From positions 1 to 34,032 of the forward strand of contig SVNU01000012.1 in the NCBI GenBank assembly GCA_015066715.1: a stretch of 34,032 nt of DNA, in the 5' to 3' direction. This DNA comes from Ruminococcus sp. (GTDB lineage Bacteria > Bacillota > Clostridia > Oscillospirales > Ruminococcaceae). The notes under the pieces are model-generated. The model saw only the letters and a list, made by a program, of their open reading frames with translations. It did no database searches and was not told where the DNA came from. Below, one piece after another: positions 33,886 to 34,032 of this stretch (positions are counted from its first letter, which is position 1; each line of letters starts with the position of its first letter). The position numbers and the translations under genes were made by a program.

Positions 33886-34032
33886 CAGCCTGTAGAAAAA
33901 ACTCGATATTTAATTTTGTGCCGATTAAATCGGCAGATTTAGATTGCGAATGAAGATAGTAAGGGGACGCTTTTTCTTGCAAAGCGTCCCCTCTTGAAAA
34001 ACAGCCCACCGGGCTGTTTTTCAATTCACCCC
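33886..34032 (-). mobile_element. MITE-like repeat element, copy 3 (minus orientation, truncated by window end)
   Basis: Read on the minus strand this is the same element as 7563-7709, ending TTTTTCTACAGGCTG at 33886. The GGGGACGCTTT hairpin, CAGCCC/GGGCTG hairpin and a TGCCGATT/AATCGGCA palindrome (33919-33935) are conserved, while the spacers differ. Its right end abuts the DUF58 terminator stem. The left end is beyond the window. Confidence 0.8.

Noticed and set aside
33698-34024. Minus-strand 108-aa ORF at the window end
   Set aside because: It runs through the repeat element and antisense to DUF58, so it is an accidental reading frame.

Overview
The window looks like chromosome of a low-GC, Gram-positive anaerobe of the Ruminococcus type (Clostridia, Oscillospiraceae). 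The main evidence is a secreted protein with a type I dockerin and BspA-type leucine-rich repeats, a Gram-positive PolC replicase, the HisZ plus short HisG form of histidine synthesis, and the pyrH-frr-uppS-cdsA-dxr-rseP-ispG-polC gene order familiar from Firmicutes. Taxonomy is inferred from protein character only.

Layout. (1) 1-290: the right part of a small non-coding repeat element, a palindrome abutting it, and a promoter. (2) 290-1978: a secreted LRR/Thr-linker/dockerin protein. (3) 2044-7366: a plus-strand signalling operon with a soluble multi-PAS hybrid histidine kinase, a free Hpt phosphotransfer protein, a response regulator with a degenerate HD-GYP-like domain, and a HEAT-like repeat protein. 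(4) 7365-7738: a complete 316-bp MITE-like element flanked by two identical copies of a 26-bp terminator hairpin, lying between convergent operons. (5) 17123 down to 7754: a minus-strand histidine operon, hisZ-G-D-C-B-H-A, then a GyrI-like gene and a GNAT gene, hisF, a membrane-anchored hypothetical, hisI and hisE. (6) 28598 down to 17125: pyrH, frr, uppS, cdsA, a terminator, dxr, rseP, ispG, a tandem pair of 79-aa proteins, a small membrane protein and polC. (7) 31465 down to 28685: ppa, prs, a 91-aa unknown and a lipoprotein. (8) 31654-33885: a MoxR ATPase and DUF58 pair with its own promoter. (9) 33886-34032: a third copy of the repeat element, in opposite orientation, running off the window.

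How the parts work together. The his genes cover the route from PRPP and ATP to histidine except histidinol-phosphate phosphatase, which is not in this window. prs and ppa supply PRPP and remove the pyrophosphate made by HisG/HisE and other reactions. dxr and ispG (MEP pathway), uppS (undecaprenyl diphosphate) and cdsA (CDP-diacylglycerol) serve isoprenoid and envelope lipid synthesis, with rseP as the intramembrane protease. pyrH, frr and polC serve nucleotide synthesis, translation recycling and replication.

The most unusual signal is the repeat element. All three copies end with the same 15-bp terminus directly against a perfect palindrome of terminator type. In the one complete copy that palindrome is present on both sides as an exact 26-bp direct repeat. 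This suggests a non-autonomous transposon that targets intrinsic terminators and duplicates the whole hairpin. No CRISPR array, rRNA, tRNA or prophage was seen.
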